NCBI GenBank assembly: GCA_913062645.1
Contig: CAJXVW010000001.1
Coordinates: forward strand, 1,116,001 to 1,180,000
Direction of reading: 5' to 3'
DNA: 64,000 bases
From: an uncultured Mycoplasmatota bacterium
GTDB lineage: Bacteria; Bacillota_I; Bacilli_A; Izemoplasmatales; Izemoplasmataceae
Shown here: positions 8,425 through 19,200 of the stretch, piece after piece
Layout of the letters: every line of letters begins with the position of its first letter
Position numbering within the stretch: the stretch's first letter is position 1
Position numbers and translations under genes: made by a program
Notes under the pieces: model-generated
Told to the model about the DNA's origin: nothing
Database searches by the model: none
What the model saw: the letters and a program-made list of their open reading frames with translations, nothing else

Positions 8425-9688
8425 AGTGGAGAATGCGTCGAATCTTCTGCACTTCCTTGCGGTATTTGTGGTAGTGCTGGATGGCTTCCTTGTAGCGCGA
8501 TGAATCGGCGCACAGGCGCATCATCTCGTTGGTGTATTCTTCGAGTCGACGATAGTCCTCGACGTTGATCGCGAACGGAATGGCGATGTCGCGCAGATAT
8601 TCCTTGCGTCCCTGCGGATCGGTCTGAATCAGATAGTGATAGTGGATCTTGTCGTTCATTTGTGTTTTGTCCGCTTTGTACTCTTTGAGCTTGCTGCGGA
8701 TCCGATCGATCATGTCGTGATCGTCCTCGATCACGCAGATTTGCAGCAACAACGTCATCTTGCGCAGGTAAAGGTGCGACGTGCTGGGAATCGCTTTGAG
8801 CGCCAGCGTTGACTCATTGTAGCGTTCCTGCGCGAACAGTGCCGATGCCTTTAAAAAGTGATGCTGGTCGCGGTTGCGATCATCGAGAAGATCGATGCGG
8901 ACCATATCGAGCATCGCGAGCGCCCTGGTCGGATGTTCTTCGACGATCCATGTGATCTTCTGCAGGGCGAGCCGGATCACCCGCGTCACGTTGTGATACT
9001 TGTTGTAGAGATTCATCGCGTGCTGGTAATTCTCGGATGCCGAGTTCTTGACGCCGAGTCGTTGTTTGACGGCGTAGGCGAGATCGTGGAACATCGCCGC
9101 CAGGTATTCGTTTTGCTGGGGCAATGATTCCTGAAGGACGATCAGTTCGAGGGCCGTCTTGAACTTTGCTTGCTTGGAAAAATAAACGGCCGCGAAATAG
9201 AGATACAACCGGACTTCGAGATCGGTCATGTTGTTGATGAGATGCTCGAGCATCATCACATACTGGTTTTCATCTTCCCGATTAAAGAACACGATGTAGC
9301 CGAGTTTGCATAGGTTGATGATGGTGTTGTGCTCGATCGATTGGATCTCGTCATAGATGGCGGTGATCGCCTTGTCGTCCATCTGGAAGTAGGCCAGAAT
9401 CATCCGGTTCACGTAATGCTTGTCCTTGAGACTCGTTTCGAAGACGCTTTTGTCGACTTCGAGTTTGTCGAGTAACTCACGGACATAGTATTCGTTGGGG
9501 ACGATCTGGTTGTTTTCCAGTTTGGACAGATAACTGTGACTACAGGTTCCGCTTGACAGTTCATCCTGTGTCACATTCAACTCCATGCGCCGTTTTTTGA
9601 TGAAACTGCCGATGTCCGAATAATCTTGTTTCCGGTTACGCAAATTGGCGCGTTTGTGAATCCGATGCTTTAGACTGTGTATGCTCAT
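8423..9688 (-). CDS. XRE-family regulator with C-terminal TPR-like repeats
   Basis: A protein of 421 residues. Residues about 20-85 form an XRE helix-turn-helix (IGSFIKKRRMELNVTQDELS...SYLSKLENNQIVP), and the remaining 330 residues are all-helical, resembling the TPR arrays of Rgg/PlcR/PrgX-type regulators. In those, the repeats bind a peptide pheromone. No small secreted-peptide gene with a signal sequence was seen next to it, so peptide sensing is only a possibility. The ATG has a perfect AGGAGGT site 7 nt upstream. A basic N-terminal extension (HSLKHRIHKRANLRNRKQ) precedes the HTH. Target genes are unknown. Confidence 0.82.
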   Translation of the reverse strand: MSIHSLKHRIHKRANLRNRKQDYSDIGSFIKKRRMELNVTQDELSSGTCSHSYLSKLENNQIVPNEYYVRELLDKLEVDKSVFETSLKDKHYVNRMILAYFQMDDKAITAIYDEIQSIEHNTIINLCKLGYIVFFNREDENQYVMMLEHLINNMTDLEVRLYLYFAAVYFSKQAKFKTALELIVLQESLPQQNEYLAAMFHDLAYAVKQRLGVKNSASENYQHAMNLYNKYHNVTRVIRLALQKITWIVEEHPTRALAMLDMVRIDLLDDRNRDQHHFLKASALFAQERYNESTLALKAIPSTSHLYLRKMTLLLQICVIEDDHDMIDRIRSKLKEYKADKTQMNDKIHYHYLIQTDPQGRKEYLRDIAIPFAINVEDYRRLEEYTNEMMRLCADSSRYKEAIQHYHKYRKEVQKIRRILH

Positions 9689-9941
9689 GTGGTTTACCTC
9701 CTGATACCATTGTAGCCAACATTCTTCCAAAAATCGTCGTTTGCCAATGGAAAAAATCGCTCACAAACCATCCCTTTTTTCGTTTCGTGGCTCAAAGTCG
9801 TCATTTTCATCAATTCGTCCATGGTTACAATACCTTCAATTTTCTTGTATAAGTGGTTGCATTGGTGACATTTCTGTCATAATTAAAATCGTAATAAGCA
9901 ACCCAGCAAAGGGCTTAAGTCATATTTTTATCTCAAGCTAC

Positions 9942-9970
9942 TTGACAAATTTCCGATAATTCGATATAGT
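9942..9970 (+). promoter_or_regulatory. Sigma-A promoter of groES-groEL
   Basis: TTGACA, a 17-bp spacer and TATAGT lie directly before the CIRCE element. The rest of the 350-bp gap (9689-9941) shows no convincing gene. Confidence 0.9.
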
Positions 9971-9974
9971 ATTA

Positions 9975-10001
9975 TTAGCAATCGCACTTAATGAGTGCTA
10001 A
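9975..10001 (+). promoter_or_regulatory. CIRCE operator (HrcA binding site)
   Basis: TTAGCAATC, nine bases and GAGTGCTAA match the CIRCE consensus TTAGCACTC-N9-GAGTGCTAA with one mismatch in the left arm. It overlaps the expected transcription start, so HrcA binding would block initiation until heat stress. hrcA itself is not in the window. Confidence 0.95.
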
Positions 10002-10036
10002 ATCATAATTTCATACATTTTCAAGGAGGTTATGTC

Positions 10037-11945
<1,909 letters not shown>

Positions 11946-11955
11946 GCCCAAATTA

Positions 11956-11988
11956 AAGACTGATTCCGCTTTGGAATCAGTCTTTTTT
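11956..11988 (+). terminator. Terminator of groESL, possibly bidirectional
   Basis: A perfect 12-bp stem AAGACTGATTCC / GGAATCAGTCTT with a 5-nt loop and following T-run. A-rich sequence on the other side may also let it end the converging lipoprotein transcript. Confidence 0.9.
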
Positions 11989-11992
11989 CCAT

Positions 11993-13843
11993 TTAGTTGA
12001 ACGCATCCATCGTGATGCCGGCTGCTTCGAGGAGATCCTCGACGAAGGCCGCGAAGTACTCGATCGAGGATACCGCCGCTTCGAACCGGCTCGCCTCGGT
12101 CGTGACGTTGGAATCGAAGAACGTTACGTTGTAGGTCGCTGTGAGGACGTTGCCCTCGACGGTCAGATCGGTGTTGATCTGATAGCCGAAGTTCTCGTCG
12201 ACGCTGTAGGTGTAGTCGACGTCCCAGTTGTCATCGATCGTGATCACGCTGTCGAAGTTGCGATAGCCGCCGTCCCCTTCTTCGACGGTATGCTTGTCAT
12301 AGATGAATACTCCAGTGTCGACGTGTACGATGTAGGTGAAGCCGCTCGCAATCTCGTACTCGCAGACATTGCCGGTGCATGTGAACTCCCACGCAATCAA
12401 GACGTCCTTGAGTGTATCGATAATTACTTCACCGCTGTTGGTTTGCTCGGTCCATTTGGCATAGAGCGTGATGTCTTCGTACTGATACCACATGTAGTAG
12501 GGATTCGTCAACGCTTCGTCGGTATACCAACCATCGAAATCGTAGCCGGTTTTTACCGGATCGTCCGGTTGATCGACCATCCGGCCGACGCCGGCCCAGA
12601 TCGGATAGACATAGCTGCCGCCGTTGGAATCGAAGGTGAACACGACGATGTCGGCGAACGCTTCGTACTTGGCGTAGAATGTCATGTCCGACGTCGCGGC
12701 GATGCCCAGCGGGGCACGACTGGTGAGCGTTGCGTTGTAATACCAGGCGAAGAACGCGTGGCCTTCCAGATAGGTGTGGGTCGGAAGCAAGGTGTAGACG
12801 CCCGGTTCCACCCACAGATCGTCGATCGGCGTGCCGTCGAACGTTTCAAAGCTGAGCCGGACCATGCCGGCCGTATCCTCCACCCATGCCGCGTATAGCG
12901 TGAAGTCGCTCGTCGGCGCGTCGTCGAAGCCGTAGGCGTTCGTCAGCTGACTGTCGGTGAACCAACCGTCGAACACGAAGTTGTCCTTGGTCGGATCGAC
13001 CGGTGGTGTGATGTTCTGTCCTTTGGTCTGTACGACAGGCTCGATGAACGAACCGCCATTCGATTCAAAGGATACGGTGTAGACCAGATCGGCCGGGTTG
13101 ATCCACTTGGCGTAGACATCGGTGTCCACATCCGGCATCACCGTGGGAATCTCGTATGCGGTCGTCAGGGCGCTGTCGGCGTACCAGCCGCCGAACACGA
13201 AGCCCTCCTTGATCGGTTCCGCCGGCGGACCGATGGCGTCGCCTGGCTCGGCGACGATCGCGTTGACGATCGAACCACCGTTGGTGTGGAACGTGATCGT
13301 GACGGTGTCCACCGTCGCGGCGATCCATTTGGCGTAAAGCGTCACATCGTTCTGTGGCATGTCATCAAACGTGAATGGCGTGGTGAACGAGGCATCGGTG
13401 TACCAACCGCCGAACACGAAGCCCTCGCGCGTCGGTGCCGCGGGTGCCGTGACTGGGCTCCCGGCGTCGGCCGTGATCGGGGCGACGGCGCTGCCGCCGT
13501 TGGATACGAACGTGATCGTGGTTTCGCTGATGGGATCATCGGGATCGTCGTCGGTGTCTTCGACCCATTTCGCGTAGAGCGTCAAATCGCCCGTGATCGG
13601 ATTGGCGAAGTCATAAGCGTTGCGATAGTTCTCGTCCAGATACCATCCATCAAAGACGTAGCCCTCCTTGACGGGATCATCAGGAGCACTGACGGGGTCG
13701 GCCAGATCGACGGTGATCGCGTCGATTTCGGATCCTCCCATCGTATCAAAAAAGACTTCGAAACTCGTGGTCTCGGCCGGTGCGTCGCACGCACCGAGGA
13801 GACCCGCCAGCAGCAAAGTCACTAGAATTAATAGTCGTTTCAT
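11993..13843 (-). CDS. Surface lipoprotein with six InlB-type B repeats
   Basis: A protein of about 616 residues. A signal peptide (MKRLLILVTLLLAGLLGAC) ends in the lipobox LGAC, so the mature protein should be lipid-anchored outside the membrane. Residues about 28-465 hold six repeats of about 70-75 residues with the Listeria-Bacteroides (Flg_new/B-repeat) pattern: F.SNGGS...P...P...GY.FDGWYTD..L...Y...LYAKW. The fifth repeat is the most divergent (FYAKYE). The last 150 residues form an unrecognised domain containing a CTGNVC pair. B repeats are beta-grasp modules often used in adhesins; the ligand is unknown. The second of two nearby ATGs (13843) is preferred because the AGGAG site is only 3 nt from the first. 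Confidence 0.85.
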   Translation of the reverse strand: MKRLLILVTLLLAGLLGACDAPAETTSFEVFFDTMGGSEIDAITVDLADPVSAPDDPVKEGYVFDGWYLDENYRNAYDFANPITGDLTLYAKWVEDTDDDPDDPISETTITFVSNGGSAVAPITADAGSPVTAPAAPTREGFVFGGWYTDASFTTPFTFDDMPQNDVTLYAKWIAATVDTVTITFHTNGGSIVNAIVAEPGDAIGPPAEPIKEGFVFGGWYADSALTTAYEIPTVMPDVDTDVYAKWINPADLVYTVSFESNGGSFIEPVVQTKGQNITPPVDPTKDNFVFDGWFTDSQLTNAYGFDDAPTSDFTLYAAWVEDTAGMVRLSFETFDGTPIDDLWVEPGVYTLLPTHTYLEGHAFFAWYYNATLTSRAPLGIAATSDMTFYAKYEAFADIVVFTFDSNGGSYVYPIWAGVGRMVDQPDDPVKTGYDFDGWYTDEALTNPYYMWYQYEDITLYAKWTEQTNSGEVIIDTLKDVLIAWEFTCTGNVCEYEIASGFTYIVHVDTGVFIYDKHTVEEGDGGYRNFDSVITIDDNWDVDYTYSVDENFGYQINTDLTVEGNVLTATYNVTFFDSNVTTEASRFEAAVSSIEYFAAFVEDLLEAAGITMDAFN

Positions 13844-13961
13844 TGTCATCCGCTCCTCCCAAGTTGCCCGACCGGTTGTCGGTCGTTGCTACCATTGTAT
13901 CATAGTTTCGTAGTCAAACCAAAAGTATTTCGCTTGATAAAGCCGTATTTGGAATAAATAT

Positions 13962-13997
13962 GAAAAAAAAGAGCGAATGACTCGCAGTCATTCGCTT
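13962..13997 (-). terminator. Terminator of the dnaD-nth operon
   Basis: On the minus strand AAAGCGAATGACT / AGTCATTCGCTCTT with a 3-nt loop is followed by a long T-run. The nth stop codon lies inside the stem. Confidence 0.88.
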
Positions 13998-14635
13998 TGG
14001 TCTTGCCAGTCGTAGCGCTGTTTGTATTTGCACAGGTCGATCAGCTTGCAGTCCCTGCAGTCGGGTTTCCGGGCACTGCAGTGATAGCGACCGAAGAAGA
14101 TCATCTGATGGTGCGTCTTGCTCCAGCGGTCACGGGGGATCTTGCGCATCAGTTTCTCTTCGACCTTGACGACCGAGTCCTTTTCGTAGGCCAGCTTGAG
14201 GCGTTTGCTGATCCGTTCGACGTGAGTGTCGACGGCGATGCGGGGCACCCCGAACCAGACGCTGAGCACCACGTTCGCGGTCTTGCGACCGACACCGGGA
14301 AGCGTTTCGAGGTGTTCCTGACGGTGTGGCACCTGGCCATCGAACTCCTCGATCAGCATCTTGCACATCTTCTGCAGGTTGCTGGCCTTGTTCTTGTAGA
14401 GTCCGATCGACCGCAGGTCGTTTTGGAGTTCGGTGATGTCGACATCGAGGTAATCCTGCGGGGTCTTGTACTTCTGAAATAGGGAATCCGTCAACAAGTT
14501 GACGGATTTGTCGGTGGTTTGGGCGCTGAGCATGACGGCGACGAGCAGTTCGAACCCATTGGTGTGATTCAGTTCGCACTGGGCAGCGGGGAACATCTCG
14601 TCGAGAACATGGAGGATCCGGTCTACTCGGTCCAT
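13988..14635 (-). CDS. nth: Endonuclease III (DNA glycosylase/AP lyase)
   Basis: A protein of 215 residues, standard for Nth, which removes oxidised pyrimidines and nicks the abasic site in base excision repair. The helix-hairpin-helix LPGVGRKTAN contains the catalytic Lys118, and VDTHVER contains the catalytic Asp136. The Fe-S cluster ligands are all present as C186-x6-C193-x2-C196-x5-C202. The gene overlaps the end of dnaD by 13 bp, and its ribosome site (AGAAG) is weak, so translation is probably coupled. dnaD-nth adjacency is shared with Bacillus. Confidence 0.97.
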   Translation of the reverse strand: MDRVDRILHVLDEMFPAAQCELNHTNGFELLVAVMLSAQTTDKSVNLLTDSLFQKYKTPQDYLDVDITELQNDLRSIGLYKNKASNLQKMCKMLIEEFDGQVPHRQEHLETLPGVGRKTANVVLSVWFGVPRIAVDTHVERISKRLKLAYEKDSVVKVEEKLMRKIPRDRWSKTHHQMIFFGRYHCSARKPDCRDCKLIDLCKYKQRYDWQDQSE

Positions 14636-15258
14636 ATCTTCTTCAGGTCCTTGATTAATGTCGTCTGGTTGTACTTCTTCTTGTCACTTGGTTCCTCGTC
14701 CTGACGAAGGAGGATGGCGTCGACGTACTTGATCGAGAGCTTGCGCGCCTTGGCCGCTTCGTAGAGGGCGTTCTTGATCTGATCATAGGTGTAGTTGTCG
14801 TTCAGCCATTTGGTGATGGTCTGGATGTCGAGCACGCTGAGCGGGCGGCGGAATTCGGTTTCAAACAGTTGCACGAGGCGTTTTTCCACCGTGTCCTCGT
14901 CCTCTTTGGTGCTCATCTTGTCTTCAAAATCGGCCTTGATGATGCGTTCGATGACGGTGTCGAGGTTGAACACTTCGGTTTCCTTGCCGTTGCCGTTTGG
15001 TTTCAGTTCGATGTTGATGTAGCCGGCGTCGATCAGGTTGTTGATGCGTTTGGTGGTGGTGCCGGCGGAAATGCTCAGCATGTCGGCCAGCTTCTTGGGA
15101 TGGATGAAGGTGATGTTGCGGTTCAGCAAGTAGTTGAGTTTGATGATGATCACCGCGTCGGTTTCGTCCAGTCCGATTTTATGATAATTGTTCAACACCA
15201 GTTCGCTGAAGTCGACGATGTTTTGTTTGATCAGTTGTTTGATGTTCATCGTGTCCAA
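14623..15258 (-). CDS. dnaD: DnaD-family replication initiation protein
   Basis: A protein of about 211 residues with a winged-helix N-terminal domain (about 15-95, including MLSISAGTTTKRINNLIDAGYI) and a C-terminal DnaD domain ending in the family's LSIKYVDAILLR...-type motif. DnaD remodels DNA and helps load the helicase during initiation and restart. The start codon is uncertain. A TTG with GAGGTG 6 nt upstream is chosen; an ATG three codons later has a spacing of about 15 nt, and a GTG three codons earlier overlaps the ribosome site. It is the first gene of the dnaD-nth operon. Confidence 0.88.
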   Translation of the reverse strand: MDTMNIKQLIKQNIVDFSELVLNNYHKIGLDETDAVIIIKLNYLLNRNITFIHPKKLADMLSISAGTTTKRINNLIDAGYINIELKPNGNGKETEVFNLDTVIERIIKADFEDKMSTKEDEDTVEKRLVQLFETEFRRPLSVLDIQTITKWLNDNYTYDQIKNALYEAAKARKLSIKYVDAILLRQDEEPSDKKKYNQTTLIKDLKKIWTE

Positions 15259-15282
15259 TCTGTTCACCTCGCTTGGAAGTCT

Positions 15283-15291
15283 ATTATATCA
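15283..15291 (-). promoter_or_regulatory. Extended -10 promoter of dnaD-nth
   Basis: TGATATAAT on the minus strand, about 25 bp before the dnaD start, with only a T-run where a -35 box would be. Confidence 0.55.
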
Positions 15292-15302
15292 TAAAAAAAG
15301 TG

Positions 15303-15330
15303 AAAAAAAAGACTATTTTCCAATAATCTT
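15303..15330 (-). terminator. Terminator after rnc
   Basis: The minus-strand stem AAGATTATT / AATAGTCTT contains one G-T pair. A run of eight T follows, then the dnaD promoter. Confidence 0.75.
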
Positions 15331-15332
15331 TT

Positions 15333-16013
15333 TTAGAATTTGATTGACCGGATGGCGAGCTTTTTGAGCGCCATTTCGGCCGCGTTTTGTTCGGCTTCCT
15401 TCTTTGTTTTGCCCTTGCCTTCGCCCATCAGAATCTGGTCCATGTAGACGCGCGTGACAAACGTCTTGTCGTGCGAGGGGCCGTATTCGTCGATGATCTT
15501 GTATTCGAGCGTACGCTTGTCGGACTGGACGAGCTCCTGGAGATAGGACTTGTAGTCAATGAAGTCGTCGGCGCGATCTTCTTCGACGAGCGGGATCACG
15601 ACCTTGTCGAAGATCTTGTAGCACTCGTTGAAACCTTTGTCCATGTAGACGGCGCCGATCAGGGCTTCGAAGGCGTCGGCCTGGAGTGCGGTGCGGGTTC
15701 GACCACCACTCTTTTCCTCGCCTTTTCCGAGCAACAAATATTTGTTCAGTTTGCACGCCTTGGCGTATTCGACAAGGGCGCTTTCACAAACATTCTTGGC
15801 GCGAAGTTTGGTGAGTTGGCCTTCGTTGTAGTTCGGATACTTTTCATAGAGGTACTTGCCCATCATCACGTCCAAGACGGCGTCGCCGATGAATTCGAGC
15901 CGTTCGTTCGAGTCGCAGTTGTTCTCGTTGGCGTAGCTCGAATGCGTCAGCGCCGTCGTCAGCAGATCGAGATCGGAAAACGACAATCCGAAGAACTCTT
16001 GGAGTTTCTTCAT
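15333..16013 (-). CDS. rnc: Ribonuclease III
   Basis: A protein of 226 residues. The catalytic domain carries the signature NERLEFIGDAVLD near residues 37-49 and the second acidic site DAFEALIGAVYMD. The C-terminal 70 residues form a double-stranded RNA-binding domain ending GKTKKEAEQNAAEMALKKL. It processes rRNA precursors and other double-stranded RNA. The ATG for MKKLQEFFG has AAGGAG 10 nt upstream. It starts 1 nt after the plsX stop, so the two genes are coupled; acpP, which often lies between them, is absent. Confidence 0.97.
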   Translation of the reverse strand: MKKLQEFFGLSFSDLDLLTTALTHSSYANENNCDSNERLEFIGDAVLDVMMGKYLYEKYPNYNEGQLTKLRAKNVCESALVEYAKACKLNKYLLLGKGEEKSGGRTRTALQADAFEALIGAVYMDKGFNECYKIFDKVVIPLVEEDRADDFIDYKSYLQELVQSDKRTLEYKIIDEYGPSHDKTFVTRVYMDQILMGEGKGKTKKEAEQNAAEMALKKLAIRSIKF

Positions 16014-16014
16014 T

Positions 16015-17013
16015 CTACTCGAACTCCTTCTCAATCACCGCGGTGACTTTGGCGAGCACGTCGTTGCGACAGATCACGGCCGCCTGGCGGATGCCGTTGT
16101 AAAAGCCGACGGCTTTCGAGGCGCCCTGCGCCTTGACGACCACGCCGCGGAGTCCGTAGATCATCGCGCCGCCGATTTCTTCGGCACTGAGGCGACTCTT
16201 GAAGCGCTTGAGGTTGCCGAGTGAGAGAACGAGACCGAGTTTGCCGAGAATGCCGCGGGACAGTTCCTGTTTCAACATCTTGCCGATGCCCTTGGCCGTT
16301 CCTTCGACGGTTTTCATCACGATGTTGGCGGTGAACCCGTCGGAAATCAGGATGTCGCATGGCGGATCGAGCACGTCTTTCGGTTCGACGTTGCCGACGA
16401 AGTTGAGGATCTTGTCTTGTTCGAACATCTTGTAGACTTCCTGATCGAGGTCGCGGCCCTTACCGGCTTCGGTGCCGATGTTGACGAGACCGATCTTGGG
16501 CTCGGCAATGCCCATCACTTCATGGGCGTAGATGTGCGCGAAGTACGCCTGATGCAGCATGTACTCCGGTTTGATTTCGATGTTGCCGCCGGCATCCAGG
16601 AGAATCGTGTTGGTGCCTCTGACGGTCGGGATGAGCGGGGCGATCGCAGTCCGTTTCATCGCTTTCAAGCGGCCGACGAGAATGTGCGCGCCGGCGATCA
16701 AGGCCTGCGTCGCGCCACTGGACACGACGGCGTCGCAGTCGCCCTTGCGGACGACGGTGAGGGCCATCGCCATCGAGCTCTTGCGGTTGCTGCGGATCGC
16801 CGAAATGGGATCCTTTTCACCCATCGCGATGACTCCTTCGGTGTGCACGACGGTGATCCGTTCGTCATTGGTGAGAAGACTTTTGACCGTCGGTTCGTCG
16901 CCGAACAGCGTGATTTCAATGTCGGGGATCTTCCGGATGGCGAGCATGGCGCCTTCGATTTGTTCCTTGGGGGCGTAGTCGCCACCCATGGCATCTACTG
17001 CGATTTTGATCAT
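16015..17013 (-). CDS. plsX: Phosphate acyltransferase PlsX
   Basis: A protein of 332 residues beginning MIKIAVDAMGGDYAP, the PlsX hallmark. PlsX converts acyl-ACP to acyl-phosphate, the donor for PlsY in the first step of phospholipid synthesis, and acts at the membrane surface. Other family blocks seen are GGNIE, NIGTEAGKG and ISDGFTANIVMKTVEG. The ATG at 17013 follows AGAGGTGA at 5 nt; an in-frame GTG upstream overlaps that site. It lies 35 nt after recG and 1 nt before rnc. Confidence 0.97.
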   Translation of the reverse strand: MIKIAVDAMGGDYAPKEQIEGAMLAIRKIPDIEITLFGDEPTVKSLLTNDERITVVHTEGVIAMGEKDPISAIRSNRKSSMAMALTVVRKGDCDAVVSSGATQALIAGAHILVGRLKAMKRTAIAPLIPTVRGTNTILLDAGGNIEIKPEYMLHQAYFAHIYAHEVMGIAEPKIGLVNIGTEAGKGRDLDQEVYKMFEQDKILNFVGNVEPKDVLDPPCDILISDGFTANIVMKTVEGTAKGIGKMLKQELSRGILGKLGLVLSLGNLKRFKSRLSAEEIGGAMIYGLRGVVVKAQGASKAVGFYNGIRQAAVICRNDVLAKVTAVIEKEFE

Positions 17014-17048
17014 GGTTGTCACCTCTTTGTGAGATTATTATAGCACAA

Positions 17049-19061
17049 TCAGTCGAGATTGGTGCGTCGAATTGCGTTCTTGAGATATTTGAACAACAGT
17101 TGATACGCGGTATCGTAGTAACTGGCTTTGTCGGTGAGGATGTCCAGGGCGTCCTGTTTGGCGATTTCGAGGATGTGCACGTCCCGGACGATGTCGGCCT
17201 GGTCGAACTTCATGTCGCCGCTTTGGCGATAGCCGAAGAACTCACCGGGCCCGCGCAGGCGCAAGTCCTCTTCACTGAGTCGGAAGCCGTCGTCGGTCCG
17301 TTCCATGATTTCGAGCCGTTCCTTGGCTCCTTCGGTGTCGTTGTAGACCAGCAGGCAGTAGCTCTTCTTGTCGCTGCGGCCGATCCGGCCGCGGAGCTGG
17401 TGAAGCTGGCTGAGACCGAAGCGTTCGCTGTCGAAGACGACCATCAAGGTCGCGCCCTTGACGTCGACGCCGACTTCGATGACGGTCGTCGAGACGAGAA
17501 TGTCGATCTCGCCCTGTTCGAACATCTCCATCACCTTGTCCTTGTCCTCCTGACGAATCTTCGAATGCATCAGCCCGACCATGTTGTTCGGGAACTGTTT
17601 CTGCATCTGCGAAAACACCCGCTGGGCGTTGGACAAGTCGCTCGATTCGCTTTCGAGGATGAGTGGCGTGACGACGTAGATCTGATGGCCCTTGCGGAGC
17701 TCGTCGTCGATCATGATGTATACCATGTCGAGCTGATCGGTGGTGAACAGTTTGGTGTCGACAGGCTGTCTGCCGCTGGGCTTTTCGCGGATCGTCGTGA
17801 TGTCCATGTCGCCGAACAGGCTGATCGCGAGGGTACGCGGAATCGGGGTCGCGGTCATGTACAGAACGTCGGGGTTGAAGCCCTTCTCGCGGAGCTTACG
17901 GCGTTGTTCGACGCCGAAGCGATGTTGTTCGTCGGTGATGACGTAGCCGAGGTTGTTGTAGACGATGTCGTCACTGAAGAGTGCGTGGGTGCCGATGATC
18001 ATTACGTTATTGTGGTACTCGATGAAATCCTTGGCCAGCTGGCGGTCCTCGCGGGACAGTTTGCCGGTGAGCAGGATGACTTTGTAATCGGTGTCCCGGA
18101 ATAACTCACTGAAGGTGCGGTGGTGTTGTTTGGCGAGGATTTCCGTCGGCGCCATCATCGCCACCTGGAAGCCGGCCTCGAGAACGGCGAGCACGGTGAT
18201 CGCGGCGACAACGGTCTTGCCGCTGCCGACGTCGCCCTGGAGGAGGCGGTTCATCACGTAGGGCGACTTGATGTCCTTCATGATTTCGTTGGTCGCCTTC
18301 TTCTGATCGTTCGTCAGTTCGTAGGGAAGTCGATCGATGAAGTTGCGGAGTACGTTCACGTCGTAGCGTTTGATCTCGGACTTCTTCGATTTGTTTTTAA
18401 GGCGGGTGTACTGCATCTTGAACTGGAACTTGAACAGTTCTTCGTACTTGACGCGGCGGGTGATTTTGTCGAGTTCCTTCATCGTCTTGGGACGATGAAC
18501 GATCTTAATCAGATCGTGGTAGCTGATCAATTTATACTTCGTTATCAAGCGTTTCGGCAGGTCGTCTTCGATGAGATGACCGTATTCCTCGATCGCCTTC
18601 TGGACGAACTTGCTCATCTGGTTGTTCGAAACGCCGTCGACGTTGTAAACGGGTTCGATTTCGTTCTTGAAGTTTTCTTTGAGTTTCAAGGTCGTTGCGG
18701 TGAACGAGTTGTGGACACGGTCGATCGTGCCGGTGAGCACGATGTCGGCACCGAGGTCGAGAATGTTCTTCAGGTAGTCGCGGTTGAAGATCGCGACCTT
18801 GAAGGTGCGTCCTTCAATCGTGACGTCGAAACTGAGACGGTTGAAGTTCTTGCGAATGTAGGCGACTTTGGGCACACTCGTGACTTTGGCTTCGATCGTG
18901 ATGCGGACGCCGTCGGCGGCGTCCTTGAGCGTTGTCAGGTGATAGACTTCGTAGCGCGAGGGAAAGCGTCGGATCAAGTCGAAACAATCGTAAATGCCGT
19001 TACGATTGAATTTCTCCTTGAGTTTGGGGCCGATGCCTTTGATGCTTTCCAGACGGCTCAT
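17049..19061 (-). CDS. recG: ATP-dependent DNA helicase RecG
   Basis: A protein of 670 residues, standard for RecG, which reverses stalled forks and branch-migrates Holliday junctions. An N-terminal wedge/OB domain (about 1-230, including GIGPKLKEKF) precedes the helicase core. Walker A is GDVGSGKT, the DExH-type box is ITDEQHRFG, motif III is MTATPIPRT, and VSTTVIEVGVDV and QLRGRIGRS mark motifs V-VI. The C-terminal block FFGYRQSGDMKF is also typical. The ATG has GAGGTGA 6 nt upstream. It heads the recG-plsX-rnc operon. Confidence 0.97.
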   Translation of the reverse strand: MSRLESIKGIGPKLKEKFNRNGIYDCFDLIRRFPSRYEVYHLTTLKDAADGVRITIEAKVTSVPKVAYIRKNFNRLSFDVTIEGRTFKVAIFNRDYLKNILDLGADIVLTGTIDRVHNSFTATTLKLKENFKNEIEPVYNVDGVSNNQMSKFVQKAIEEYGHLIEDDLPKRLITKYKLISYHDLIKIVHRPKTMKELDKITRRVKYEELFKFQFKMQYTRLKNKSKKSEIKRYDVNVLRNFIDRLPYELTNDQKKATNEIMKDIKSPYVMNRLLQGDVGSGKTVVAAITVLAVLEAGFQVAMMAPTEILAKQHHRTFSELFRDTDYKVILLTGKLSREDRQLAKDFIEYHNNVMIIGTHALFSDDIVYNNLGYVITDEQHRFGVEQRRKLREKGFNPDVLYMTATPIPRTLAISLFGDMDITTIREKPSGRQPVDTKLFTTDQLDMVYIMIDDELRKGHQIYVVTPLILESESSDLSNAQRVFSQMQKQFPNNMVGLMHSKIRQEDKDKVMEMFEQGEIDILVSTTVIEVGVDVKGATLMVVFDSERFGLSQLHQLRGRIGRSDKKSYCLLVYNDTEGAKERLEIMERTDDGFRLSEEDLRLRGPGEFFGYRQSGDMKFDQADIVRDVHILEIAKQDALDILTDKASYYDTAYQLLFKYLKNAIRRTNLD

Positions 19062-19085
19062 AAAATCACCTCGTTCCTCGTTAAA

Positions 19086-19094
19086 ATTATAGCA
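19086..19094 (-). promoter_or_regulatory. Extended -10 promoter of recG-plsX-rnc
   Basis: TGCTATAAT on the minus strand, about 25 bp before recG, with a poor -35 region. Three 15-bp dyad repeats lie about 50-110 bp upstream of it. Confidence 0.5.
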
Positions 19095-19142
19095 CAAATA
19101 GACGCTTTATTCGGACGCTTTTCGTATTTCCATTTAAAAAAG

Positions 19143-19200
19143 GTGAATCATGATTCACTGAATCGTAATTCACTGAATCACAATTCAGCACGATTCAAAC
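19143..19200. repeat. Three tandem 15-bp dyad repeats between fakA and recG
   Basis: TGAATCATGATTCAC, TGAATCGTAATTCAC and TGAATCACAATTCAG follow each other exactly, with a partial fourth copy (CACGATTCAAAC). The first copy plus one base is a perfect 16-bp palindrome. Each unit is a dyad TGAATC-NN-RATTCA, the shape expected of a dimeric regulator binding cooperatively. Confidence 0.75.

Noticed and set aside
9741-9959. 72-codon frame upstream of groES
   Set aside because: It runs through the groESL promoter, lacks a ribosome site and shows no protein features.
19143-19200. Repeats near recG considered as a CRISPR-like array
   Set aside because: The units are 15 bp with no spacers and are internally palindromic, which fits a regulator site instead.
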